Origin: Glaesserella sp041814905
Lineage (GTDB): Bacteria > Pseudomonadota > Gammaproteobacteria > Enterobacterales > Pasteurellaceae
NCBI RefSeq assembly: GCF_041814905.1
Contig: NZ_JBGXYA010000055.1
Span: 3,669 to 67,668 of the forward strand
Reading direction: 5' to 3'
DNA: 64,000 bases
This document shows positions 51,721-60,499 of this stretch, in pieces. Every line of letters begins with the position of its first letter. The stretch's first letter is position 1. The position numbers and the translations under genes are program-made. Below the pieces are notes generated by a model. The model saw nothing but the letters and a program-made list of their open reading frames with translations. It did no database searches and had not been told where the DNA came from.

Positions 51721-52995
51721 GTGAGTCATTATTCATTGATATTAAGCGTTAAAAATGTTACCGATTTAGAGAGCGGTCGATCCCGAGAAAATGTTTTTAA
51801 CAAAGATGGTGGAACTATTGGTAGTGGTGCCAATAATCATTGGGTATTACAAGATATAAAAGGTACTATTCCGACAAATCAAGCCAATATTGAATGGAGA
51901 GATAATGCTTTTTGTTTACAGGTTATCGGGAAAGCATTATTGGTAAATTCCGCAACCTTTACTCCTAAATCCGGGTTTATCCGTTTGAAAGACGGAGATC
52001 AGATTAAGCTTGGCTCTTTAAAGTTAGCAGTTACAATAAGTGAAACGGATTTATTATCAGAAAACCGTTCAGGAAAAACGGTTGAAGAGATAGTTGCTGG
52101 CAACCAAGACTACTTAAAAGAAATTCTGGACCGTAAACACGGGGTAAATTTGGTTGATGAGAAACAACTCGCGGATACGGTAGACGAAAGTATTGTTAAA
52201 GATCCTATATTTGCTTTAGATCCTAAAGGAAATAATATTACCAACTCTGATACCGGTGGTAATTCGCATCACTTATTATCAGATCGCCATCGTTCAGAAG
52301 ATAAATCAATCAAATTACAATCTTATGGAGATTTTAAGATGAACCACCAATCTTATGTGGATTTACCAATAGTGCACAATGAGGATGAAGAGCACTCTCA
52401 ATTTATGGAAAATGCTTACGTTACTATTTCCCCGTTAATGAGAGAGATGGATACCAAGATTAAGCTGATAGATAGCCAGGAAGCAAACGACTTTTTAGAA
52501 GAGGTTGGCAAAACGTTAAAAGCTGTTATTGAAGGTTTATTAGCGTTGCAAAAAGAACAAAATAGTTTGTCTGATAAACATTTGCGACCGATAGAAGATA
52601 ACCCTCTTCGCCTAAATTTAGATTATTCTACAACGATGGAGGTATTATTCGGAGATCAAAAAAGCCCGGTTCATCTAGCTGCACCTGCAGCCGTATCAGA
52701 AAGTTTGCATAACTTATTAATTCATAATGAGGCAAATCGTGTAGCTATTATTAGTGCATTGGGGGCAATTTTAGATGCATTCTCTCCCCAATTATTATTG
52801 CAACGATTTGAAAATTATCGCCGTAGTAATGAGAAACAAAATGGAGGAAGTGCCTGGGCTTGGGAAATGTATAAAAATTATTACGAAGAATTAACATCAA
52901 AACGTCAATATGGTTTTGAGAAATTATTCTGGGAAGTCTATTCTCAGGCTTATGACAAAGCATTACGTGATAAACAAAATAAAGGAAATGAATAA
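51721..52995 (+). CDS. tagH: Type VI FHA-domain protein TagH
   Basis: TagH (ImpI/Fha family) is an accessory component that in other bacteria links threonine phosphorylation to type VI firing. The 424 residues hold an N-terminal FHA-like fold (about 1-105) and a C-terminal type VI FHA-associated domain (about 290-424, with AAPAAVSESLHNLLIHN, ISALGAILDAFSPQLLLQRF and FEKLFWEVYSQAYDKALRD), joined by a polar linker. The FHA part reads GTIGSGANNHWVL and lacks the usual GR and SxxH residues that hold phosphothreonine. The start is GTG at 51721, four bases after tssG. Confidence 0.88.
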   Translation: MSHYSLILSVKNVTDLESGRSRENVFNKDGGTIGSGANNHWVLQDIKGTIPTNQANIEWRDNAFCLQVIGKALLVNSATFTPKSGFIRLKDGDQIKLGSLKLAVTISETDLLSENRSGKTVEEIVAGNQDYLKEILDRKHGVNLVDEKQLADTVDESIVKDPIFALDPKGNNITNSDTGGNSHHLLSDRHRSEDKSIKLQSYGDFKMNHQSYVDLPIVHNEDEEHSQFMENAYVTISPLMREMDTKIKLIDSQEANDFLEEVGKTLKAVIEGLLALQKEQNSLSDKHLRPIEDNPLRLNLDYSTTMEVLFGDQKSPVHLAAPAAVSESLHNLLIHNEANRVAIISALGAILDAFSPQLLLQRFENYRRSNEKQNGGSAWAWEMYKNYYEELTSKRQYGFEKLFWEVYSQAYDKALRDKQNKGNE

Positions 52996-53537
52996 TGTTT
53001 TATATGCACCGTAACTTAAAATCGAAATTGCTCTCTGTATTATTGGTCACTCTCGTTCTTTCGGGGTGCCAAACTATGACTAAAATAGGAAAAGTTATCA
53101 AAGATCCGGATATCCAAGTTGGCGGTCCGTTAGAGCAGCCGTCTACCGTACAGATTTCATTGCTTGCAGAATCTGATATTAACCGTAATGAGGCGGGTCA
53201 ACCATCTCCAATAGAGTTACAACTAGTTTATCTAAGCGAAGATTCTAAATTACTATCCGCTTATTATGAGCAACTTAGTATGGAAGAATTGAAAGACGTT
53301 TTAGGAAAAAACTATATTGATCATCAAGATTATACTTTATTACCGTCTCAATATAAGTCTTTGCCACAGGTTAAATTGAAAGAGGAAAATAACTATCTTG
53401 GTGTAATTGCATATTATGCTGATTCCGGAGAGACAGAGTGGAAAAAAGTCGTGACGTTAAAAGGAGTGGGTCATAGATATCATATATTAGTTCATGTTAG
53501 GGAAAATGAAGTAGATATTAGAAAGGACGAAGAATAA
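52995..53537 (+). CDS. tssJ: Type VI outer-membrane lipoprotein TssJ
   Basis: TssJ anchors the TssJLM membrane complex to the outer membrane. The 180 residues start with a lipoprotein signal ending LVLSGC (C25). The mature part has the transthyretin-like sandwich typical of the family (VQISLLAESDINRNEAGQPSPIELQLVYLSE). The ATG overlaps the tagH stop by one base (TAATG); the fourth codon is a second possible start. Confidence 0.93.
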   Translation: MFYMHRNLKSKLLSVLLVTLVLSGCQTMTKIGKVIKDPDIQVGGPLEQPSTVQISLLAESDINRNEAGQPSPIELQLVYLSEDSKLLSAYYEQLSMEELKDVLGKNYIDHQDYTLLPSQYKSLPQVKLKEENNYLGVIAYYADSGETEWKKVVTLKGVGHRYHILVHVRENEVDIRKDEE

Positions 53538-53541
53538 TTTT

Positions 53542-54888
53542 ATGTCTAAGAACAGAGTGATTTGGAAAGAAGGATTGTTTGTTCAACCACAGCATTTCCA
53601 ACAACAGCAGCGTCATATTGATTATTTAATTCAAAATCAATTATTAGCTTTGAATAATAATTACAATTTTGGATTAATTTCTCTCGAAATTGATCGGGAA
53701 ATGTTAAATCTTGGGCGTATTGCGTTGCTATCTGCAAGAGGGGTATTTCCGGACGGTTCGTATTTTAACTTACCGGCCCAAGATCTATTACCTGCACCAT
53801 TGGAAATCAAACAGTTAGATAATGCCAGCTCGTATGATATTTATCTTGCATTACCTAATTCAAGTGCTGTTTTTACTGAAATTCATTCGGAATATAACAA
53901 TCAGAATAACGTTTCTATTCGATACAAAGAAAATTTGCAGGATGTTCGAGATATTCATTCTCCAAATGGAAATAGTAGTTCATTATTTTTGGCGAAGTTG
54001 TCTCCTAAACTTATTCAAGGGAATGAAGACAGGAGTGCATATACCTATCTGCATATTGCTCGTATTCGGGATAAATTATCGGATGGTAGAATCGAATTAG
54101 ATGATAAATTTATTCCAACGTGTATGGATGTTGTGGCTTCTTCAGAATTGAGGGCTTTCATCGGAGAGTTAGCAAGTACATTAGAACAACGAGCAGAAAC
54201 GTTGTCATCCCGTATTGGTTCTCCTAGCCAACAGGGGATTGCTGATGTCGCTGAATTTTTGATGTTACAACTATTGAATAGAGAACATCCGTTTTACAAA
54301 CATCTAAATATTCATCCGCATATTCATCCTGAATATTTCTATCGATTACTTATTCAGTTATGTGGTGAATTGATGACTTTCACCGACGCATCTCGTTTAC
54401 CGAAAGAGTTTTTACGTTATGACCATTTTGCAATGACGGAATGCTTTCAACGTTTATTCAGACAATTAAGAATTGCGTTAAGTACTGTACTAACACCTAA
54501 AGCGGTATCGATACAATTAGAATCTTTACCATATGGTGTGAAGAGTGCTGTCATTAATGATCAGGATCTGTTATATAAAGCTGAATTTATTCTTGCTGTT
54601 TCAGCACGGATACCGGAAGAGCTACTACGTAAACAATTTGTACAACAAATTAAAATTACAACGCCGGATAAAATTCGTCAATTAGTGAGCGTTCAGCTAC
54701 CGGGTATAGAAGTTCGTCCGCTAACAACGGCTCCTCGCCAATTACCATATCATGCAGGGTATACCTATTTTCATTTGGATACTCATAGTGATGAATGGCG
54801 TGAAGTACAGAAAAGCCATGCGATTGCCTTCCATGTGTCAGGAGAGTTCCCTGAATTAGATATGCAATTATGGGCAATAAGAGGTTAA
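53542..54888 (+). CDS. tssK: Type VI baseplate protein TssK
   Basis: TssK is the trimeric adaptor that connects the baseplate to the TssJLM complex. The 448 residues begin with the diagnostic VIWKEGLFVQPQHFQQQQRH and include GLISLEIDREMLNLGRIAL, the central helical part RIGSPSQQGIADVAEFLMLQLLNREHP, and the C-terminal VQLPGIEVRPLTTAPRQLPYH. It is packed four bases after tssJ and four before tssL. Confidence 0.96.
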   Translation: MSKNRVIWKEGLFVQPQHFQQQQRHIDYLIQNQLLALNNNYNFGLISLEIDREMLNLGRIALLSARGVFPDGSYFNLPAQDLLPAPLEIKQLDNASSYDIYLALPNSSAVFTEIHSEYNNQNNVSIRYKENLQDVRDIHSPNGNSSSLFLAKLSPKLIQGNEDRSAYTYLHIARIRDKLSDGRIELDDKFIPTCMDVVASSELRAFIGELASTLEQRAETLSSRIGSPSQQGIADVAEFLMLQLLNREHPFYKHLNIHPHIHPEYFYRLLIQLCGELMTFTDASRLPKEFLRYDHFAMTECFQRLFRQLRIALSTVLTPKAVSIQLESLPYGVKSAVINDQDLLYKAEFILAVSARIPEELLRKQFVQQIKITTPDKIRQLVSVQLPGIEVRPLTTAPRQLPYHAGYTYFHLDTHSDEWREVQKSHAIAFHVSGEFPELDMQLWAIRG

Positions 54889-54892
54889 CGAT

Positions 54893-55654
54893 ATGAGTGA
54901 AGCGATTTTAGATAAACTAAATACACAAGACTCCGAATTAATTTCATCTTCTTATAATCTTCCCTTAAGAGGATATAGCATTAATCCTATGATTGATGCT
55001 GCGACTCCTCTTTTAGGAATGGTATTACGATTGAAAGATGTCACAGATCAAGATATGCCTTCAATGTTGTATGAACAGGTTGTTCAAGATATTCAATCAT
55101 TAGAGCAGATCTTACGCGAACATCATTATGAGCCGGGAATGGTCGTTTCATTCCGTTATGTACTTTGTACTTTTATTGATGAAATTGCTTTAGGACATGG
55201 TTGGGGAGCTAAGAGCAGTTGGTTCCAAAAATCATTATTGACCTATTTCCATAACGAAACTTGGGGCGGTGAAAAAGTTTATATTTTATTAAATAAACTT
55301 ATGGCGGAGCCTAAGCGTTATTTAGATCTTCTTGAATTTATGTATGTTTGCTTCAGTCTTGGCTTTAGAGGAAGATACAAAGTAACGGGGCAAAATACCG
55401 AGGAATTTGAGAGTATTTTTCGTAAGTTACATGATGTAATTGTAAACACCTCGGATAAAAAAACATCGGGTGTTATTTATTATCAAGAAAACGATACTAA
55501 AAAACATTCTTATCAGTTATTGAATAAAATAACACTTGGAAAAATATTTGGTATCGGATTGGTTATTTTAATCGGTGTTTATTGTGTTTATTTATTCAGA
55601 TTAAATAATCAAACCAAAACCATCATAGAACAACTAAATAATTTATTGAATTAA
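54893..55654 (+). CDS. tssL: Type VI inner-membrane protein TssL
   Basis: TssL (DotU/IcmH-like) sits in the inner membrane with TssM. The 253 residues have the DotU-type cytoplasmic helical bundle (about 25-195, with RYVLCTFIDEIALGHGWG and YLDLLEFMYVCFSLGFRGRYKV) and one C-terminal membrane helix (about 217-238). There is no peptidoglycan-binding extension, so another protein or TssJ/M must anchor it to the wall. Confidence 0.95.
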   Translation: MSEAILDKLNTQDSELISSSYNLPLRGYSINPMIDAATPLLGMVLRLKDVTDQDMPSMLYEQVVQDIQSLEQILREHHYEPGMVVSFRYVLCTFIDEIALGHGWGAKSSWFQKSLLTYFHNETWGGEKVYILLNKLMAEPKRYLDLLEFMYVCFSLGFRGRYKVTGQNTEEFESIFRKLHDVIVNTSDKKTSGVIYYQENDTKKHSYQLLNKITLGKIFGIGLVILIGVYCVYLFRLNNQTKTIIEQLNNLLN

Positions 55655-55668
55655 GAGAAGATAACAAT

Positions 55669-58401
55669 ATGATTCGAGTTGAATTACCGGTTTTAGTCGG
55701 AAAATTAAATCCAATAGCTAAGCACACTTTGGAAGTTTGTGCTGCTCGTTGTATGAATGAACAGTTTGCTGAAATTACAGTGCCCCAATTTCTATTCAGT
55801 TTTTTAGAAACACCATTGTGTGATATACGGGTAATATTAGCTCAATCGAATATTGATATTGAAGAGTTAAAAGGTTATTTACAAGAAGTCGTTGGAAAAG
55901 ACGGTCAACTACAAGCCCAACAAAACTATCCGAGTTTTTCACCATTGTTAGTTGAACTATTACAGGACAGTTGGTTGGTTGCATCCACTGAATTCGGTCA
56001 TGCTGATTTGCGAAGCGGTATAGTGTTGTATGTGCTATTAGCCTCATTACATCGCTACGTACCACATCAAGCGGCAAAAATGTTGATGGTGATTAACCGA
56101 GAGATTTTAAAACGCGATTTTACTCAACTTGTTGCCTCATCATCAGAGACAGAACTTACAAAAGAATCCGGCGTAAATCCGACTAAAACACTTTCTAGCG
56201 GGCAGGAAAGCCTGTTAGATAAATATGCCCAAAATATGACTGCGCTTGCACGAGAAAATAAATTGGATCCGGTGCTATGTCGTGATAAAGAGATCAATTT
56301 AATGATTGATATCCTTTGCAGACGTCGCAAAAACAATCCGATTGTTGTGGGCGAAGCCGGTGTAGGGAAAAGTGCATTAATCGAAGGATTAGCATTACGT
56401 ATTGTGGCGGGCAATGTGCCTGAAAAACTGTTAGATAACGATGTAATGACATTAGATTTGGGGGCATTACAGGCAGGTGCGGCGGTAAAAGGAGAGTTTG
56501 AAAAGCGTTTTAAAGGCATTATGAATGAGGTACTTACATCACCAAAGCCAATCATCCTCTTTATTGATGAAGCACACACTTTAATTGGCGCCGGTAACCA
56601 ACAAGGCGGATTAGACATTTCTAATTTACTCAAGCCGGCACTTGCAAGAGGAGAACTCAGAACAATTGCCGCAACGACTTGGAGCGAATATAAAAAATAT
56701 TTTGAAAAAGATGCAGCGTTATCCCGACGCTTTCAGTTAGTTAAATTAGCAGAACCGACGGTTGATGAGGCTATTGTTATTATGCGTGGTCTACGTAATG
56801 CTTATGAACAATCGCATCAAGTATTAATTGAAGAAGATGCTTTAATTTCTGTAGCGGAATTGAGTGAACGTTACTTAAGCGGAAGACAGCTACCGGATAA
56901 GGCGATCGATGTTTTGGATACGGCTTGTGCACGCGTAGCTATCAATCTGACTTCTCCGCCCAAATTAGTTGCAGAATTGGAAAATGCACAGCACCAGCTA
57001 AAAATGGAAATTGATTTGCTCCAAAGAGAGATTAAGCTGGGGTTGAGTATTGATGAAACTCGTTTATCCGAATTACAAAATAAACTTGATTCTAACACGA
57101 CCAAATTAGCAGATATCAGCCAAAGCTGGCAAAAACAGCAATCAATAGTGAAAGAAATTATTGCATTACGGGCGAAGTTATTAGAAGGTGGCACAGAACC
57201 TCTTGAAAAAGAAAGTTCCATTGACGTTAACAAAACAGAATTTGCAAATAAAGAGGAAAAAGAGACCGCTTGTAGCAGTGACGAAACCGAGATTTCGGAT
57301 GTGTTATCAGAGGAAGAGATCTCAGAAAAATTGAAAGCACTCACTCAAGAACTTGATGAGTTACAGCAGACAGAAATTTTGGTATCACCTCACGTCACTC
57401 AAAAACAAATTGCTTCTGTTATTGCAGAGTGGACTGGTGTTCCGATTGATCGTTTGTCTCAAAATGAGCTTACCGTCATAACCGATTTACCTCACTATCT
57501 CTCCAAAGAGATTAAAGGACAAGATCTTGCGATTAAGCATTTGCATCGACATTTATTAACGGCAAGAGCAGATCTACGTAGAGCGGGGCGACCTTTAGGT
57601 GCATTTTTATTTGTTGGTCCAAGTGGTGTAGGTAAAACGGAAACGGTGTTACAAGTTGCAGACTTATTGTTTGGCGGGAAGCAATACCTTACCACAATTA
57701 ATATGTCTGAATTCCAAGAGAAACATACGGTTTCACGCTTAATCGGTTCACCGCCGGGATATGTCGGATTTGGTGAGGGTGGCGTACTTACTGAAGCCAT
57801 TCGTCGCAAACCGTATTCAGTTGTACTTTTAGACGAAGTTGAAAAGGCCCATCCGGATGTATTGAACTTGTTCTATCAAGCTTTTGATAAAGGCGAATTA
57901 GCTGATGGCGAAGGACGTATTATTGATTGTAAAAATATCGTATTCTTTTTAACCTCTAATTTGGGGTATCAGACCATTGTTAATCATGCAGATACACCGG
58001 AAAAGATTATTGATGAACTGTATCCTGAATTAGCGGAGTTCTTTAAACCGGCATTACTTGCCCGAATGGAAGTTATACCTTATTTGCCACTGCCGAAAGA
58101 AGTGTTAATGACGATTATTGAGGGTAAACTGAATAAGTTAACTACATTATTAGAGAAACGTTTTAATGCTCAAGTTGTTGTGGAGAATGAAGTAAAAGAA
58201 GAGATTTTACGTAGAGCCAGCCGTGCAGAGAATGGTGCGCGTATTTTAGAATCTATCATTGACGGTCAAATGTTACCGCCGGTTTCTTTGTTACTGTTAC
58301 AACAAATTGCGGCGAATAAAGAAATTAAAGAGATTTATTTCGGTCTGAGAGATAACCGTTTTATTGCTAAAGTTGGAGAAGATGAATGCGATTTGACCTA
58401 A
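55669..58401 (+). CDS. tssH: Type VI sheath-recycling ATPase ClpV
   Basis: ClpV disassembles contracted TssBC sheath. The 910-residue Hsp100 protein has an N-terminal Clp repeat domain (about 1-160), the D1 AAA+ module with GEAGVGKS (228-235) and FIDEAHTLIGAG, the middle coiled coil, and the D2 module with GPSGVGKT (650-657) and VLLDEVEKAHPDV. Between coiled coil and D2 (about residues 508-562) lies an acidic low-complexity insert rich in E, S and D. That insert carries an exact uptake signal, ACCGCTTGT at 57265-57273, the only one I found in the type VI region. Confidence 0.97.
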   Translation: MIRVELPVLVGKLNPIAKHTLEVCAARCMNEQFAEITVPQFLFSFLETPLCDIRVILAQSNIDIEELKGYLQEVVGKDGQLQAQQNYPSFSPLLVELLQDSWLVASTEFGHADLRSGIVLYVLLASLHRYVPHQAAKMLMVINREILKRDFTQLVASSSETELTKESGVNPTKTLSSGQESLLDKYAQNMTALARENKLDPVLCRDKEINLMIDILCRRRKNNPIVVGEAGVGKSALIEGLALRIVAGNVPEKLLDNDVMTLDLGALQAGAAVKGEFEKRFKGIMNEVLTSPKPIILFIDEAHTLIGAGNQQGGLDISNLLKPALARGELRTIAATTWSEYKKYFEKDAALSRRFQLVKLAEPTVDEAIVIMRGLRNAYEQSHQVLIEEDALISVAELSERYLSGRQLPDKAIDVLDTACARVAINLTSPPKLVAELENAQHQLKMEIDLLQREIKLGLSIDETRLSELQNKLDSNTTKLADISQSWQKQQSIVKEIIALRAKLLEGGTEPLEKESSIDVNKTEFANKEEKETACSSDETEISDVLSEEEISEKLKALTQELDELQQTEILVSPHVTQKQIASVIAEWTGVPIDRLSQNELTVITDLPHYLSKEIKGQDLAIKHLHRHLLTARADLRRAGRPLGAFLFVGPSGVGKTETVLQVADLLFGGKQYLTTINMSEFQEKHTVSRLIGSPPGYVGFGEGGVLTEAIRRKPYSVVLLDEVEKAHPDVLNLFYQAFDKGELADGEGRIIDCKNIVFFLTSNLGYQTIVNHADTPEKIIDELYPELAEFFKPALLARMEVIPYLPLPKEVLMTIIEGKLNKLTTLLEKRFNAQVVVENEVKEEILRRASRAENGARILESIIDGQMLPPVSLLLLQQIAANKEIKEIYFGLRDNRFIAKVGEDECDLT

Positions 58402-59075
58402 CTTCAATCAAAAATCGAGCTTGTTTTTTTGTTGCAGGAAGCGCTTTTTTTCTGCCTTCTTATGTTTTGGCGGAGACGGAAGCATTGTCTCCTGCAGAAG
58501 AAACATTAAAAGCGATGGAAATATGTCGTCAGGAAAAGTCATCGTTAGATCGTTTAGATTGCTATGATAATGCATGGAAAACCCATATGCCTACAGTATC
58601 CGATAATCAAAAAGGTGGTATTGCTTGGAATAGAGCAATGGAACATGAAGGGGCTAGAACGAATAACACCATTTCATTACTAACTAAGTCATATAATTCG
58701 GACGGAGGTAATCCGACAATTATTATTACAACGCCTGCTTTAGGTTATAAAAGCCCTAGACCGGTATTGATGTTTAGTTGCATTGATAATATTACACGTT
58801 TACAAATAGCTTTGCTGAATCCATCAGACAAACGTGATACTAATGTTGAAGTATCAACCGATAAAACAAAGTTTGAAACACGTTGGTTCTTTCGTGAAAA
58901 CGGATTCCTGCTAGAAGCAAGCCGCGGATTGGAAGGAATCAGCGAAATACAACGGTTATTTAAATCAAATACGTTAAAAATTAAATCGAATATTCCCGGA
59001 GTTAACGGTTTGACTTTTAATATACAAAATTTAGAGCAAGAAATTAAACCGCTTAGAACAGCATGTCATTGGTAA
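58386..59075 (+). CDS. tagO: Type VI-associated protein VasI/TagO
   Basis: A 229-residue member of the VasI (VCA0118-like, TagO) family, accessory to type VI secretion with no settled function. A signal peptide (about 1-29, ending VLAE) sends it to the periplasm. Conserved parts are KAMEICRQEKSSLDRLDCYDNAW, with two cysteines, and FSCIDNITRLQIALLNP, TRWFFRENGFLLEASRGLEGI further on. It overlaps the clpV end by 16 bases, with GGAGAAG as ribosome site. Confidence 0.88.
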   Translation: MRFDLTSIKNRACFFVAGSAFFLPSYVLAETEALSPAEETLKAMEICRQEKSSLDRLDCYDNAWKTHMPTVSDNQKGGIAWNRAMEHEGARTNNTISLLTKSYNSDGGNPTIIITTPALGYKSPRPVLMFSCIDNITRLQIALLNPSDKRDTNVEVSTDKTKFETRWFFRENGFLLEASRGLEGISEIQRLFKSNTLKIKSNIPGVNGLTFNIQNLEQEIKPLRTACHW

Positions 59076-59078
59076 AGT

Positions 59079-60473
59079 ATGGACTTATTAACTGATAACC
59101 CTTGGCGTATAACGATTCTAACGCCAATTGAAACCGATATTAATCTTGATGAGGATCCGGCTTGGATCGAGCTTGATGGTGAAATGGTGAAATTAGGCTC
59201 ATTAGGGCATGAATCTCTTAACGTTTCTCAAGTTCAACAAAAAGCATTAACATTACTATCAACAAAAAGTAAAGATGTAAGAATCGTCGCACATCTTTTA
59301 AAAACACTGCAACATTCAGGTAAAGCAGCAGAGTTATTACTCGGATTAGCCCTGTTATCTGACTATGTTGAGGCATTTTGGAAAGATGCTCCGCCAAAAC
59401 AAAGTATTAAGAAAGTCCGCTTGGGGCAGCAAATTCTTAAACGCTTTGAGAATATGGCTACGAAATTTAACCAATCGGCTTCGCGATTAGAAAAAGATGA
59501 AGCTAAAATTCAATTAGAAAGGCTAAAACAGTATTGGGAAGATCCTAAACTATTAGAAGAAGTTGAAACGCTATTAAATCGTTATACTTTTAGTGAAACA
59601 ACAGAAGTTGAATCTGCAACAGTTGCTACTACAGCAGAAAAAAACTTGCAACCTACAGTGAATACTCATGTCGTTTCCAATGCTCCGGTTGTTTCAAACA
59701 GCAAACCAATGGTGATGGAGCCGATAGAAATTGATCATAGTAATGAAAAAGCTTGGCGCAATACGTTGTTAAAAGTGGCGGACTATCTAATTGAAAAAGA
59801 TCTGTCGGAAGCGGTAGGATACCAATTAAGACGTTATGCTATTTGGAGTAATATTACCTCCGCCCCTCTTTCCGAAAATAACAAAACGCAATTGGCAGCA
59901 ATATCTGCTGACCGTGTTGCCGAATATAAGGCGGGGTTGGAAAATGCGGATGTACATTTATGGAAAGAAGTTGAATACAGCTTAACGCTGGCGCCATTTT
60001 GGTTTGAAGGACATTACTTATCCGCTGAAATAGCTCATCGTTTGGGTTACATTAAAGTTTCAACCGCGATAAGAGAGAGCCTCGATCACTTTCTTGAACG
60101 ATTGCCGGTTTTAAAGGAGCTCACATTTAGTGATAATTCTCCGTTCTTATCGCAAAGTTGCCAGCAATGGTTACAACAAAGTAAAGCTGCAGAGAATAAA
60201 TTACATAGCGTTAACGATCTAAATCAACATATAGAAAGTTATTATGAGACAGAAGGCTTGGAAAAAACGTTACAGCTGATTAATGAACAAACCTATTCAG
60301 ATATGAGGGATAAAGTTTATGCGCAATTACAGAGTATTAAGTTGTTAAATAAGTCTGGATTACACAGCTTGGCAAAACAACATTATGCAACCTTACAAGG
60401 TGCATTAGAAACCGTATCAGTTAAAGATTGGGAACCATCCTTATTCTCTTTATTGATAAAAGAACAAGAATGA
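59079..60473 (+). CDS. tssA: Type VI assembly protein TssA (VasJ type)
   Basis: TssA primes and caps tail assembly. The 464 residues have an ImpA N-terminal domain (about 5-125: NPWRITILTPIETDINLDEDPAWIELDGEM, KDVRIVAHLLKTLQHSGKAAELLLGLALL) and a VasJ-type C-terminal domain (about 260-460, with ENADVHLWKEVEYSLTLAPFWFEGHYLSAEIAHRLGY). This is the class with VasJ of Vibrio cholerae, next to tagO (VasI) as in that species. It starts four bases after tagO. Confidence 0.93.
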   Translation: MDLLTDNPWRITILTPIETDINLDEDPAWIELDGEMVKLGSLGHESLNVSQVQQKALTLLSTKSKDVRIVAHLLKTLQHSGKAAELLLGLALLSDYVEAFWKDAPPKQSIKKVRLGQQILKRFENMATKFNQSASRLEKDEAKIQLERLKQYWEDPKLLEEVETLLNRYTFSETTEVESATVATTAEKNLQPTVNTHVVSNAPVVSNSKPMVMEPIEIDHSNEKAWRNTLLKVADYLIEKDLSEAVGYQLRRYAIWSNITSAPLSENNKTQLAAISADRVAEYKAGLENADVHLWKEVEYSLTLAPFWFEGHYLSAEIAHRLGYIKVSTAIRESLDHFLERLPVLKELTFSDNSPFLSQSCQQWLQQSKAAENKLHSVNDLNQHIESYYETEGLEKTLQLINEQTYSDMRDKVYAQLQSIKLLNKSGLHSLAKQHYATLQGALETVSVKDWEPSLFSLLIKEQE

Positions 60474-60499
60474 ATTAATAAATAAAGAAGGTTTTAATA

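Noticed and set aside
56124..57344. Long minus-strand frames (169 and 157 codons) inside clpV
   Set aside because: They mirror the well-supported ClpV frame, are S-rich with odd composition, and have no ribosome site.
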